A stretch of 64,000 bases of DNA from a bacterium (GTDB lineage Bacteria; UBP6; UBA1177), in assembly GCA_017963125.1 (NCBI GenBank), contig JAGCUA010000009.1, forward strand, positions 124,001 to 188,000, given 5' to 3'. Position numbers and translations under genes: made by a program. Positions 1 through 7,717 of the stretch are shown one piece after another. The notes under the pieces are model-generated. The model was not told where the DNA came from and did no database searches. It worked only from the letters and a program-made list of their open reading frames with translations. Each line of letters begins with the position of its first letter. The stretch's first letter is position 1.

Positions 1-1
1 C

Positions 2-502
2 CTGAGCGATGTTGTCAAAGCGCTTGCTCCGATCCTCAGCTTCACCTGCGAAGAGGCTTACGGATACTTGAAGGGTGCAAAGAAGGAAAGCGTTTTCCTT
101 GAGCAGTTCCCTGAATCAAATTTCAACGACGATGACGCGAAATTCCTTGAAAAATGGCAGACTGTTCTTGATGCGAAAAACGCAGTCCAGAAAAAGCTCG
201 AAGTTCTGAGAGCTGATAAGACCATCGGTCATTCGCTTGATGCAAGTGTCCAGATTTACTACGAAAACAATCCTGTTCTTGATAGCGAACTCGACAACCT
301 TGAATCGATTTTCATAGTTTCGGAGTTCAAGAAAGCGGCTTCTGCGGAAGGGCTTGAAAAAGTCGAGGATATGGATCTCTGGATCGGTGTTTCGACGGCC
401 GAAGGCGAAAAATGCCCGCGCTGCTGGAAAAAGAGAAAACTTCACGACTATTCTGAAGAAATAACCGGAATCTGCGAAAGCTGTTACGAAGCGATCAAAT
501 AA
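2..502 (+). CDS. ileS: Isoleucyl-tRNA synthetase, C-terminal end (5' truncated by the window)
   Basis: The reading frame is open from base 2 and ends at 502, giving about 166 residues of the C-terminus. It starts in the anticodon-binding region (LSDVVKALAPILSFTCEEAY is typical of IleS). It ends with the zinc-binding module CPRCW followed by CESCY, which closes bacterial IleS proteins and is needed for tRNA-Ile charging. The catalytic HIGH and KMSKS regions lie outside the window. The next gene has its own promoter at 506-533, so ileS probably ends its transcription unit here. The family call is secure; only the C-terminal part can be inspected. Confidence 0.95.
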   Translation: MSDVVKALAPILSFTCEEAYGYLKGAKKESVFLEQFPESNFNDDDAKFLEKWQTVLDAKNAVQKKLEVLRADKTIGHSLDASVQIYYENNPVLDSELDNLESIFIVSEFKKAASAEGLEKVEDMDLWIGVSTAEGEKCPRCWKKRKLHDYSEEITGICESCYEAIK

Positions 503-505
503 TCG

Positions 506-533
506 TTGCAAAAAAATGGTTGATGCGTAAAAT
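506..533 (+). promoter_or_regulatory. Promoter for the MopE-like lipoprotein gene
   Basis: TTGCAA (506-511), a 16-bp spacer and TAAAAT (528-533), followed by a T-rich leader ending in TTTTTTTAGGAG before the ATG at 567. Part of the recurrent 16-bp-spacer class described in the findings. Confidence 0.6.
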
Positions 534-566
534 AGAAAGGTTACGGTTTTTTTAGGAGACAAAGAG

Positions 567-2570
567 ATGAAGAAAATTGTTTTTATTCTGATTTGTTTCT
601 CGGCTGCGTTGATTATCTCTTGCGGCGACTCGGGAAGCAGTGAGAAGTGCGAGAGCAGTTTCGATTGTCCTATCGGAAAGGTCTGTTCCAACGGAATGTG
701 CGTTTCTGAAGGTTCCGCTGATGACGGTTCCGGTGACGGAAGCAACGGCGAGATCCCCGATGAAGGAAACGGCGGCGGTTCAAACGGAGGCAGTTCGGGT
801 AACCACGATGGCGGAGATACTGCACCCGATGATGACAGCGATTCTGCAACAGATCCCGAAGATATAACAGGAACCTGCGAACCTGGAAAAACGCAGAAAT
901 GCGGATATCAGGGACCTGCAGGAACTGAAGATGTTGGTCCGTGCAAGGCTGCAACAAGAACCTGCAAGGAAGACGGAACATGGGGAAAATGCGAAGGAGC
1001 GGTAGAACCTGTTTATGAAAGCGGCGAAGAGCTCTGCACCAACGGCATTGACGACGATTGTGATGGTAAAGTCGATAACGGAACCGAAGAGGGCGGCTGT
1101 GCTTACTGGAACAACACTGAGGTTCCGGATGCTGATGCTGACGCAGATGTTGATCCCGGCATCATTGATGTAGGTTACACAGGTGATTACGACGATGCTT
1201 ATCAGCTTCCTGTCGATGTTGAAATATGCAACGACTCCTGTATTCCTATGAAAGCTGATTGTTTCCCGTCTGATATAAACGAGGGTGAATCAGGTCTCTG
1301 CAACCAGGTCGACGATGACTGTGACGGTATCGTTGATGAAGGCTGTTCTTGTACGGCAGGTCAGACTCAGCCGTGTTTCCTGGGACCTAAGAATTTCAGA
1401 GGTGTCGGAACATGCCATGACGGTGTTCAGACATGTAAAGTTACCATGAGAGCCGGTTCTACAGGAGTTTGGGGCGAATGTATGGGCGGAATCAGTCCGA
1501 AACAGGATGTTTGCGATAATGCCGACAACAACTGCAACGGCTGTGATGACGACAAACTCTGCTGTGCGCCGCCTATCAACTGTGCTTACGATCTTACGGC
1601 AGACGGAGATTTTCTCCCGTTTAAGTATAAAATAATTGACGGTAAGCAGATTTATGATACCGGTCATAAATTTAACGATGCAGACACGGCAACTTGGGAA
1701 TGGACTTTGACGAAAGGCCCGTGCGACATAGTTCTCAACAAAGTAAATTCTTTTGTTAAAGGCGGCAAAACTCTAGCAGAAGTCGGAGATATAAATACAG
1801 ATAACGGTACTCAAAACACTATTGTCAGCGGTGTCGGATTTTCTCAGTTCAAAGTTAAATTTAAACTTTCAGGAAATTACAAACTTCATCTCAAAGTTAC
1901 TCGTGAGAACGGTGAAGTTTATGAATGCGAATGGGTAATCACTGTCGTTTCTGAAGGTCTTAGAATCGAGCTCTGCTGGGATAGAAATACCGCAGTTGAT
2001 GCCGATTTGCACGTTGGTAAAAACGGAACTACGACAAGATGGTCAAACGGTCAGATTGCAAAAAATTACGAAATAGATGCATGTTACTTCTATAACTGCA
2101 AATACAGTGCTTCAGACGGTCCTCATTGGGGTTATGATACAACCATGAATTATGACAAAGACGGAAAAGGACCGAAAGAAATGAGAAATCCTCGTCTTGA
2201 TATGGACAATGTAATGGCAGGTCCATATCCGGAGAACATCAATATCGATAATCCGAACGACGGAGATACTTTCAGAGTCGGTGTATACTGGTGGAGCGGA
2301 ACTGCAGGAGTCACTCGTCCCGTTATCAATATTTACTGCGGCGGAACTCTTAGGGCGACATACGGCGGTTATGTGTCGGATTCTGGTGATAGTTTTGTAT
2401 ATCAGGTTGAAAATTTCGACAGTAATCATGACTTCTGGAAAGTTGTTGAGGTGCAGTGGGTCGGTGATTACTCCAGTGATGGATGTATTCTCACTCCGAA
2501 ATTGGATAGTAATGGTGCATATATGGTAAAAGACAGCATCGATTATCCTTTCAACTATACCGAATGGTAG
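567..2570 (+). CDS. MopE-like secreted lipoprotein with Cys-rich module and DUF2135-like C-terminus
   Basis: 667 residues. A lipoprotein signal (hydrophobic core then LIISC, Cys19) predicts membrane anchoring, with Gly at +2. Residues about 28-47 form a small Cys-rich module (DCPIGKVCSNGMCV). A Ser/Gly/Asp-rich linker follows to about residue 108. Three MopE-type motifs are visible: NGIDDDCDGKVDNG, QVDDDCDGIVDEGC and NADNNCNGCDD. These Asp-rich loops are annotated in the family as putative metal-binding. The last 200 residues contain VDADLHVG and glycine/aromatic-rich beta segments resembling DUF2135/YfaP-like domains. The ATG follows AGGAGAC. The gene stands alone, with a promoter before it and a terminator after it. 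Function unknown; a surface Ca-binding or adhesive role is inference. Confidence 0.8.
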   Translation: MKKIVFILICFSAALIISCGDSGSSEKCESSFDCPIGKVCSNGMCVSEGSADDGSGDGSNGEIPDEGNGGGSNGGSSGNHDGGDTAPDDDSDSATDPEDITGTCEPGKTQKCGYQGPAGTEDVGPCKAATRTCKEDGTWGKCEGAVEPVYESGEELCTNGIDDDCDGKVDNGTEEGGCAYWNNTEVPDADADADVDPGIIDVGYTGDYDDAYQLPVDVEICNDSCIPMKADCFPSDINEGESGLCNQVDDDCDGIVDEGCSCTAGQTQPCFLGPKNFRGVGTCHDGVQTCKVTMRAGSTGVWGECMGGISPKQDVCDNADNNCNGCDDDKLCCAPPINCAYDLTADGDFLPFKYKIIDGKQIYDTGHKFNDADTATWEWTLTKGPCDIVLNKVNSFVKGGKTLAEVGDINTDNGTQNTIVSGVGFSQFKVKFKLSGNYKLHLKVTRENGEVYECEWVITVVSEGLRIELCWDRNTAVDADLHVGKNGTTTRWSNGQIAKNYEIDACYFYNCKYSASDGPHWGYDTTMNYDKDGKGPKEMRNPRLDMDNVMAGPYPENINIDNPNDGDTFRVGVYWWSGTAGVTRPVINIYCGGTLRATYGGYVSDSGDSFVYQVENFDSNHDFWKVVEVQWVGDYSSDGCILTPKLDSNGAYMVKDSIDYPFNYTEW

Positions 2571-2598
2571 AAATCAATTAAAATCCTGAAAATTTTGA

Positions 2599-2629
2599 TG
2601 CCGCCGTTTCATAACGGCGGCATTTTTTT
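2599..2629 (+). terminator. Rho-independent terminator
   Basis: Perfect 10-bp stem TGCCGCCGTT / AACGGCGGCA (2599-2608 with 2613-2622), a 4-base loop, then seven T. It lies 28 bases after the lipoprotein stop codon. It is the only textbook terminator I could find in the window. Confidence 0.9.
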
Positions 2630-2646
2630 ATTTAAAATTTATCAAT

Positions 2647-2677
2647 CGTGACGGCGTTTCGTCGTGACGACGTGACG
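2647..2677. repeat. Short CGTGACG repeat cluster
   Basis: CGTGACG occurs at 2647-2653, 2663-2669 and 2671-2677, with a small palindrome CGTCGT-G-ACGACG at 2660-2672 between them. It sits between the terminator and the 3' end of glmS. No function is evident. Confidence 0.5.
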
Positions 2678-2704
2678 ATGAGATTGGAATTATTGGGATT
2701 GGGA

Positions 2705-5248
2705 TTAATCGACAGTTATTGATTTGCTGACGTTTTTCGGAACATCGGGGTGAACACCGTGGTTCTGGATTTCGGAGCGGTTGAGGTATTTCATTTTGGC
2801 AACGCTCATTTTCAGTGCGAGAAGCTGAAGGACGACTGCCGCTTCAAAGACGAAAATGTTCTTGTCTCCGGTTCTCGGAAGCTCGATGAACTTCGACCAG
2901 TAGTTTTGCGCGTTTGCAGGAACGCCGAGAGCCGCGTTTTTGAGGTCTTCGTCATCTTCCGCAATAAGAACGATATCCGCGCCGCGGATCTTGTGAGTGT
3001 GGATCTGAGAAATCGTGATCCGTTTGTCTCTTTCGTCAGGCGGGCAGACGAAAACAAGCGGATAGTTCGAGAAGAATTCTTCGATGTCAACGCTTTCGTT
3101 GAAAAGGTCGGCAATTTGCTTCGTGAGAGCGCGTTCTTCAGGCGATGCAAACGATTTTTCGACAAAATCTTCGTTCATTCTGCGGAATTTGAGGTTCTTC
3201 GTCATGTTGATGACATTGCGGATAATTTCCGAATTTCCCTCTTTTTCCGAGAAGAAGCCTTTTGAGAACATCTTCTCGCTCATTTCGATCATGTTTCCAA
3301 GAAGTTTTTCCATATCGGTGAGTGAATAGATCGTGTTTTTGCCCAGAATCGTGTTCGGACCGTGCTTAAACTCGGCTGCGTCGTAGCCTTCAGTGTGGTT
3401 GAGGACGACTTCTCTGATTTTCAGAGCTCCTTCCTTTGCAATTCCGGTGAGCGAAGTTCCGAGAATGTGGATCGAAGGTTTCATGAAAAGTTCGTATGCG
3501 ACATCTGCCACCGGAACGTCGATGTTTTTGAGTGTAAAATCCATAAAGTATTTGATTTTACTGAGATTGTTCATGACTTTTTCTTCGTTGTTCTTAACGA
3601 GCGCCGCAAGGATATAGAAAAGGGCGATCTGGCTTATAAACGATTTTGTTGCAGCGACCGCGATTTCCGATCCGCACATGATCGGAAGGTAGAAATCGCT
3701 TTTTTCCTGCGGAAGAGTCGAGTTTTCGTTGTTGACGATAGTGATGAGCGTTATTTTGTCGCTTGTTTTTCTGATTTCGTTGAAAATATCGACTAAATCT
3801 TTGGTTTCGCCGCTCTGGCTGACACCGATGATAACGTCTTTGTCGGAAAGCGAATTGATATAGCACGATCTGAAAGCGCCTGGATTCGAGGTGATAAGCG
3901 AAATGTCTGTCATGTTGTTGAAGAAATAAGCGCCTGTAAGAGAAGCGTGGTATGAAGTTCCGCTTGCGATAAGGAAGACTCTTCCGCCGTTTTTCTTCGT
4001 GGCCTTGAGAGCTGATACGAGTTTGTCGCGGAATTTGATTATCATTCTTTTCTTTTTCCAGATGAGCATCGAATCGATGAGCCAGAGTTCTTTGAAGAAT
4101 GCGCCGTCTGCAGAGTAAAGTTCTTCAAGCAGCGTTTTTTCTTCGGAACGGAAGCTGAAATGGCGCGGATCTGGAGCGAAAGCGAGTGCTTTTTCGCAAA
4201 TCCCGCGGAAAGTCGGAAGATTGCGGATCTTCTCGAATTCAGCCGAAAGCTCGCTCTTGTCGTAAAGGTCGTAGAGGGCGAGGAGAGAGTAGAGGATCTC
4301 GCGCGCCGAGTCGCAGTTTTCTTCAAAAACGGAGTAAAGTTCTTTTTCCTCTTTTGAATTGAAATAGTAGAGCATCAGATTGTCGATGTTCTTCGGGGAA
4401 GAGTAGATCTCCTGTTCCATGAAGAAGTGATATTTAGGCTGAAGCTGGATATCTGCGATGTTGAGTCTGCTTCTGCTGAGCTTCGGGACCCATTCTTTTT
4501 CTTCGTTGAGCGAGAAAAGTTTGTAATTTTCGCTGTCGAAATAAATTCCTTCGCCTTCAGACATCGGGATAAGGAATCTTGTCTTGGAAAGTATCGAAGT
4601 GAGGTCGCTCGAAACAACGATGAAGTTGCCGGAAGCGTCGGAGCCTTTGCCGGCATAAAGTGAAGAACCTGCCTTTATCGCGAAAACGCCGGGAAGTTCG
4701 GGAAGGGTGACGCACGCCGCGTAGCTGCCTTCGATCATTTTCTGGGCTTTTCTGATGGCCTTTATCATAAGTGCGATCTTTTCGTCATTGGTCTTCGGAG
4801 CTTTTTTTGCCGAAAGTATCGAATAGAAGTGCTCGACAAGGTGGACGACCATTTCGCCGTCGTTGTCCGAAAGGACTTTGTGACCGTTTTCGGCAAGGAA
4901 CACTTTGAGTTTGTCGGTGTTGCTGACGTTGCCGTTGTGTGCTCCGACCATGTGGATCAGGCAGTTGACTTCATGCGGCTGCGCATTGACGTCGGTAACT
5001 GCGCCGTAAGTCGCCCAGCGGACCTGACCGATAAATTTGAAGCCGCTGTATTTTGCGAGTTCAAGCTGTTCGACGACTTTCGACGGTGCTCCGACTTTTT
5101 TTCTCAGAGCGACAGATCCGTTCTCTTTTATAAAAGCTGCGCCTGTCGAGTCATAGCCGCGGTATTCAAGTTTTTTAAGCAGATTGGAAGCCTCGATTCC
5201 AAGATTGACGATGTCGCCTGCATAGACGATAGAAACAACTCCGCACAT
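2705..5248 (-). CDS. glmS: Glutamine-fructose-6-phosphate aminotransferase, long form (847 aa)
   Basis: Converts fructose-6-phosphate and glutamine to glucosamine-6-phosphate, the entry to peptidoglycan and LPS amino sugars. Met1 precedes the nucleophile Cys2 (MCGVVSIVY). The glutaminase domain runs to about residue 285, with RWATYG near 77-82. Two SIS domains follow: SGTSYHASLTG (429-439), SQSGETKD (477-484), KEGALKIRE and EFKHGPN (605-632). The tail NVSKSITVD matches the usual GlmS C-terminus. Typical GlmS is about 610 residues. The extra length lies mainly at about 290-400, between glutaminase and SIS1, and about 640-725, inside the SIS2 region. AGGAG precedes the ATG. The leader is too short for a glmS ribozyme. 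Fructose-6-phosphate specificity is likely but unproven given the insertions. Confidence 0.88.
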   Translation of the reverse strand: MCGVVSIVYAGDIVNLGIEASNLLKKLEYRGYDSTGAAFIKENGSVALRKKVGAPSKVVEQLELAKYSGFKFIGQVRWATYGAVTDVNAQPHEVNCLIHMVGAHNGNVSNTDKLKVFLAENGHKVLSDNDGEMVVHLVEHFYSILSAKKAPKTNDEKIALMIKAIRKAQKMIEGSYAACVTLPELPGVFAIKAGSSLYAGKGSDASGNFIVVSSDLTSILSKTRFLIPMSEGEGIYFDSENYKLFSLNEEKEWVPKLSRSRLNIADIQLQPKYHFFMEQEIYSSPKNIDNLMLYYFNSKEEKELYSVFEENCDSAREILYSLLALYDLYDKSELSAEFEKIRNLPTFRGICEKALAFAPDPRHFSFRSEEKTLLEELYSADGAFFKELWLIDSMLIWKKKRMIIKFRDKLVSALKATKKNGGRVFLIASGTSYHASLTGAYFFNNMTDISLITSNPGAFRSCYINSLSDKDVIIGVSQSGETKDLVDIFNEIRKTSDKITLITIVNNENSTLPQEKSDFYLPIMCGSEIAVAATKSFISQIALFYILAALVKNNEEKVMNNLSKIKYFMDFTLKNIDVPVADVAYELFMKPSIHILGTSLTGIAKEGALKIREVVLNHTEGYDAAEFKHGPNTILGKNTIYSLTDMEKLLGNMIEMSEKMFSKGFFSEKEGNSEIIRNVINMTKNLKFRRMNEDFVEKSFASPEERALTKQIADLFNESVDIEEFFSNYPLVFVCPPDERDKRITISQIHTHKIRGADIVLIAEDDEDLKNAALGVPANAQNYWSKFIELPRTGDKNIFVFEAAVVLQLLALKMSVAKMKYLNRSEIQNHGVHPDVPKNVSKSITVD

Positions 5249-5314
5249 AAAATTTCTCCTAAATTTATAAAAAAAACAATCATGATTCGTTTAAAACGAA
5301 ACGACAACTGCGGA

Positions 5315-5342
5315 ATTTTGCGGATTTTTTGATTTTTTGCAA
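5315..5342 (-). promoter_or_regulatory. Promoter for glmS
   Basis: On the minus strand TTGCAA (5337-5342), a 16-bp spacer and CAAAAT (5315-5320), followed by TCCGCAG. The start codon is at 5248. Confidence 0.5.
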
Positions 5343-5356
5343 TTTTTATCTTTTTC

Positions 5357-5384
5357 TTGATTTAGTTTTTTCCTCAATAATAAT
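5357..5384 (+). promoter_or_regulatory. Promoter for the small ABC pair
   Basis: TTGATT (5357-5362), 16-bp spacer, AATAAT (5379-5384), then a T-rich leader. Divergent from the glmS promoter 15 bp away. Confidence 0.4.
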
Positions 5385-5415
5385 TCAGAGTTTTGTTTTT
5401 TAGACAGGTTCAGCC

Positions 5416-5994
5416 GTGGATTTTTTCATTTTTTCATTCTTCAGGCGTTTCGAGGCGTTTCTGATGTGCACAACAGCAGGCGGAAAACGCATCGGTTTCT
5501 TTCTTTTCTTAGCCCTGATGATACCGGGACCGTTAAAATTTCTCTTTATTTTTCTTCTTGCGTCACGGCTTCTTTCTGCAACGGTGGCCGAAAAAAAAGT
5601 GCGCTTTTTCCTGTCACTGCCGTTTTCAAGGACCGAACTTTTCATTTATTCGTTTTTGCTGGGATTTTCGCTTATTTTTGCGGCAACTTCGCTCGGATGG
5701 GCTCTTTTTGACCGCGGCGGTTCCCCTGAATTTATGAAGTATTTCATTTTTTACGCTTTTTACTTCGGCGCAACGCTGATATACGCGCTCAAAATAGGTT
5801 CGACGATGCTGCTGCCGATGCTTCTGCTTGCAGCGGATCTCGTATCTTCTTTTGTTGCTCCCTCCGTTTTTGCCAAAGTGTCTCAGTTCAGTCCGATTTA
5901 TCAGCAGAATCAGCCGCTTGCGTTTGCAGTTTCGGTTGCGGTGCTTTCGATTTCCTACGCCATGTTTGTTTTCGGAAGGAGGGAAAAATGGTGA
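5416..5994 (+). CDS. Small multi-pass membrane protein, probable ABC permease partner
   Basis: 192 residues, very hydrophobic, with about five predicted membrane segments separated by short basic loops (for example the stretch after residue 60, KKVRFFLSLPFSRTELFIY). The LPFSRTEL-type segment resembles ABC-2 permeases that carry a conserved 'LP.sR.e' loop. It overlaps the following ATPase by 7 bases, which supports a two-gene transporter. The start is uncertain: GTG at 5416 gives the full frame but has a weak ribosome-binding site, and an ATG at 5464 is the main alternative. The substrate cannot be read from the sequence. Confidence 0.6.
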   Translation: MDFFIFSFFRRFEAFLMCTTAGGKRIGFFLFLALMIPGPLKFLFIFLLASRLLSATVAEKKVRFFLSLPFSRTELFIYSFLLGFSLIFAATSLGWALFDRGGSPEFMKYFIFYAFYFGATLIYALKIGSTMLLPMLLLAADLVSSFVAPSVFAKVSQFSPIYQQNQPLAFAVSVAVLSISYAMFVFGRREKW

Positions 5995-6767
5995 TTTCCC
6001 TTAAAAACGTGACCAAAATATTCAAAAAAAACAGAGTTCTCGACGATGTCACGGTCAGGTTTCCGACAGGGCGTCTTTCAGTAATCGTCGGAGAACACGA
6101 GTCCGGTAAAAGGACGCTGCTGCGTCTTCTTGCCGGCGAATTGAAACCCGATTCAGGCAGAGTGATCGCAAAAAGAAGGACTTCGAGGGCGTTTGCATAC
6201 AAAGACAACGATTTTCTTGAAGGTCTTAAAATGTCGGATTACTGCACTCTCTGGAGTCTGCTTTACAGAAATTTCGATATGCAGAAATTCAGGGATATGC
6301 TTTCACTGGCCGGAATCGCTGACAACAACAAGTTCCCGAATTTTTCAGAGGATATGCAAACATGGTTCAAGATTTCTCTTGTCATTGCAAGCAATGCTGA
6401 CGTTATGATTTTGGATGAACCTATGCTGAATTTGAATTCCGGAATGCAGCAAAAGCTGATCTCTGTTCTCGAGGAAACCGCAAATAACGGAAAAACGGTC
6501 GTCGTCACTTCTCAGGAGATTTCCGAGTTCGAAAAGTCGGCAGGTTTTGTCGCTGTGCTGCACAACGGAACTATTATTCTTGCCGGAGAAACTGAAAAAC
6601 TGTTGGCTTGCCACAAACTTATGCCTGGAGCTTCGACGATTTCACCCGATTTCAAAGTCATCGGACCTGTACTAAACGAAAGACTGGTCGAAACTACGGA
6701 TGATGTCGGCAGAAGCGCGACTTTAAAAGAGATCGTTTCAGGCTATATTCACGGGAGCAGTTCTTAG
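5988..6767 (+). CDS. ABC transporter ATP-binding protein with degenerate motifs
   Basis: 259 residues with the ABC ATPase layout. The Walker A is GEHESGKRT, so the usual Ser/Thr after GK is Arg and a Thr comes one position later. The signature region reads FSEDMQ instead of LSGGQ. The Walker B VMILDEP is intact. The H-loop position reads VVVTSQE and lacks the usual His. The pattern is closest to YtrB-type ATPases that work with ABC-2 permeases and have relaxed signatures (family knowledge). The last 60 residues are a divergent tail. It overlaps the upstream membrane protein gene. ATP hydrolysis may be weak or absent. Confidence 0.8.
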   Translation: MVISLKNVTKIFKKNRVLDDVTVRFPTGRLSVIVGEHESGKRTLLRLLAGELKPDSGRVIAKRRTSRAFAYKDNDFLEGLKMSDYCTLWSLLYRNFDMQKFRDMLSLAGIADNNKFPNFSEDMQTWFKISLVIASNADVMILDEPMLNLNSGMQQKLISVLEETANNGKTVVVTSQEISEFEKSAGFVAVLHNGTIILAGETEKLLACHKLMPGASTISPDFKVIGPVLNERLVETTDDVGRSATLKEIVSGYIHGSSS

Positions 6768-6782
6768 ATTTTTATCGGATTT

Positions 6783-7520
6783 TTATTTCTTTTCTTCGGT
6801 CCTGGGAACTTTTTCGAAAGAGAGAAGTTCAACTTCGAAAATAAGTGTTGAGTTCGGGCCGATCTGTTCTCCGGCACCGCCTTCGCCGTAAGCGAGTTCC
6901 GGCGGGATGAAGAATTTGTATTTAGCGCCTTTCTTCATAAGCTGAACGCCTTCAGTCCAGCCTTTGATGACTCTGTTGAGCGGGAATTTCGCCGGTTCGT
7001 TTCTTTTGTATGAGCTGTCAAATTCGGTCCCGTCAAGAAGTGTTCCGCGATAGTGGACTTCAACGATGTCTTCCTCAGCCGGATTTTCGCCTTCGCCTTC
7101 TTTTTCAACGATATACTGAAGTCCTGATTCGGTCGTTTTGACCCCTTCTTTCGTCTTGTTCTCGGCAAGGAATTTATCTCCTGCTTCTTTGTTTTCGGTA
7201 GCTTTTTTAGCTCTTTCTTCCATCATTTTCGTAATCATTTCGGTCTGGAATTCCTGAAGAGCGTTGCCGATTTCCTCTTCCGTCATTTGTGATTCAGTAC
7301 CTGTGAAAGCGGTCCTGAAACCTGCGATAAATGCGTTGACGTCGAAAACAAAATTCTGTTTTTTCAAATTTCTGCCGACATCGCTTCCGAGAGCATAGCC
7401 GTATTTAACATTCTTGTCGGAATCGATTTTTTCTTTGGTTACTTTTCCTTCAGCGCAGTTGCCGCATGCGCAGAAAAACATCGAAATTGCCATAACGGCG
7501 CAACAGATGACTTTTTTCAT
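6783..7520 (-). CDS. FKBP-type peptidyl-prolyl isomerase lipoprotein (FkpA/Mip-like)
   Basis: 245 residues. The N-terminus is a lipoprotein-type signal (MKKVICCAVMAISMFFCACG), although several Cys make the exact anchor residue ambiguous. Residues about 35-125 match the helical dimerization domain of FkpA/Mip (YALGSDVGRNLKKQ, then a Lys/Glu-rich helix). The FKBP domain follows: VEVHYRGTLLDGTEFDSS, FPLNRVIKGWTEGVQLMKKG, FFIPPELAYGEGG. It should catalyse proline isomerization of envelope proteins. AGGAGG lies just before the ATG. It has its own promoter at 7561-7588 and converges with the ABC pair. A second lipoprotein PPIase is encoded at 37437. Confidence 0.92.
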   Translation of the reverse strand: MKKVICCAVMAISMFFCACGNCAEGKVTKEKIDSDKNVKYGYALGSDVGRNLKKQNFVFDVNAFIAGFRTAFTGTESQMTEEEIGNALQEFQTEMITKMMEERAKKATENKEAGDKFLAENKTKEGVKTTESGLQYIVEKEGEGENPAEEDIVEVHYRGTLLDGTEFDSSYKRNEPAKFPLNRVIKGWTEGVQLMKKGAKYKFFIPPELAYGEGGAGEQIGPNSTLIFEVELLSFEKVPRTEEKK

Positions 7521-7560
7521 TTTTCCTCCTAAAAAAACAAGTTAAAAAACAAAGCCGGCA

Positions 7561-7588
7561 ATAGTAGCCGAATCTCTCTGAAAAGCAA
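7561..7588 (-). promoter_or_regulatory. Promoter for the FKBP lipoprotein gene
   Basis: Minus strand TTGCTT (7583-7588), 16-bp spacer, TACTAT (7561-7566), followed by TGCCGGC and a T-rich leader ending in TTTTTTTAGGAGG. Confidence 0.6.
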
Positions 7589-7624
7589 TATTCTTAAAAG
7601 CCGATTTTTTTTAGTTTAAGTTTT

Positions 7625-7652
7625 TTACATTTTTCCTGAAAATAAGTAATAT
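7625..7652 (+). promoter_or_regulatory. Promoter for gltX
   Basis: TTACAT (7625-7630), 16-bp spacer, TAATAT (7647-7652). The leader to the ATG at 7718 is about 60 bases. Confidence 0.45.
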
Positions 7653-7717
7653 CACTCCTTGTTTTCGGGAGCTTTAGCGCTCTCGTTTGATAACTGTTTG
7701 ATTTTACGGAGAAATTC

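Noticed and set aside
116..745. Minus-strand frame of 209 codons opposite ileS and the lipoprotein gene
   Set aside because: Its sequence is low-complexity and unlike proteins, and the plus-strand genes explain the region.
1290..1667. Minus-strand frame opposite the MopE-like lipoprotein
   Set aside because: It is antisense to the well-supported lipoprotein reading frame and has no ribosome-binding site or recognisable family.
5249..5314. A glmS ribozyme in the glmS leader
   Set aside because: The leader from the proposed promoter is only about 65 bases, too short for the ribozyme, and no core is visible.
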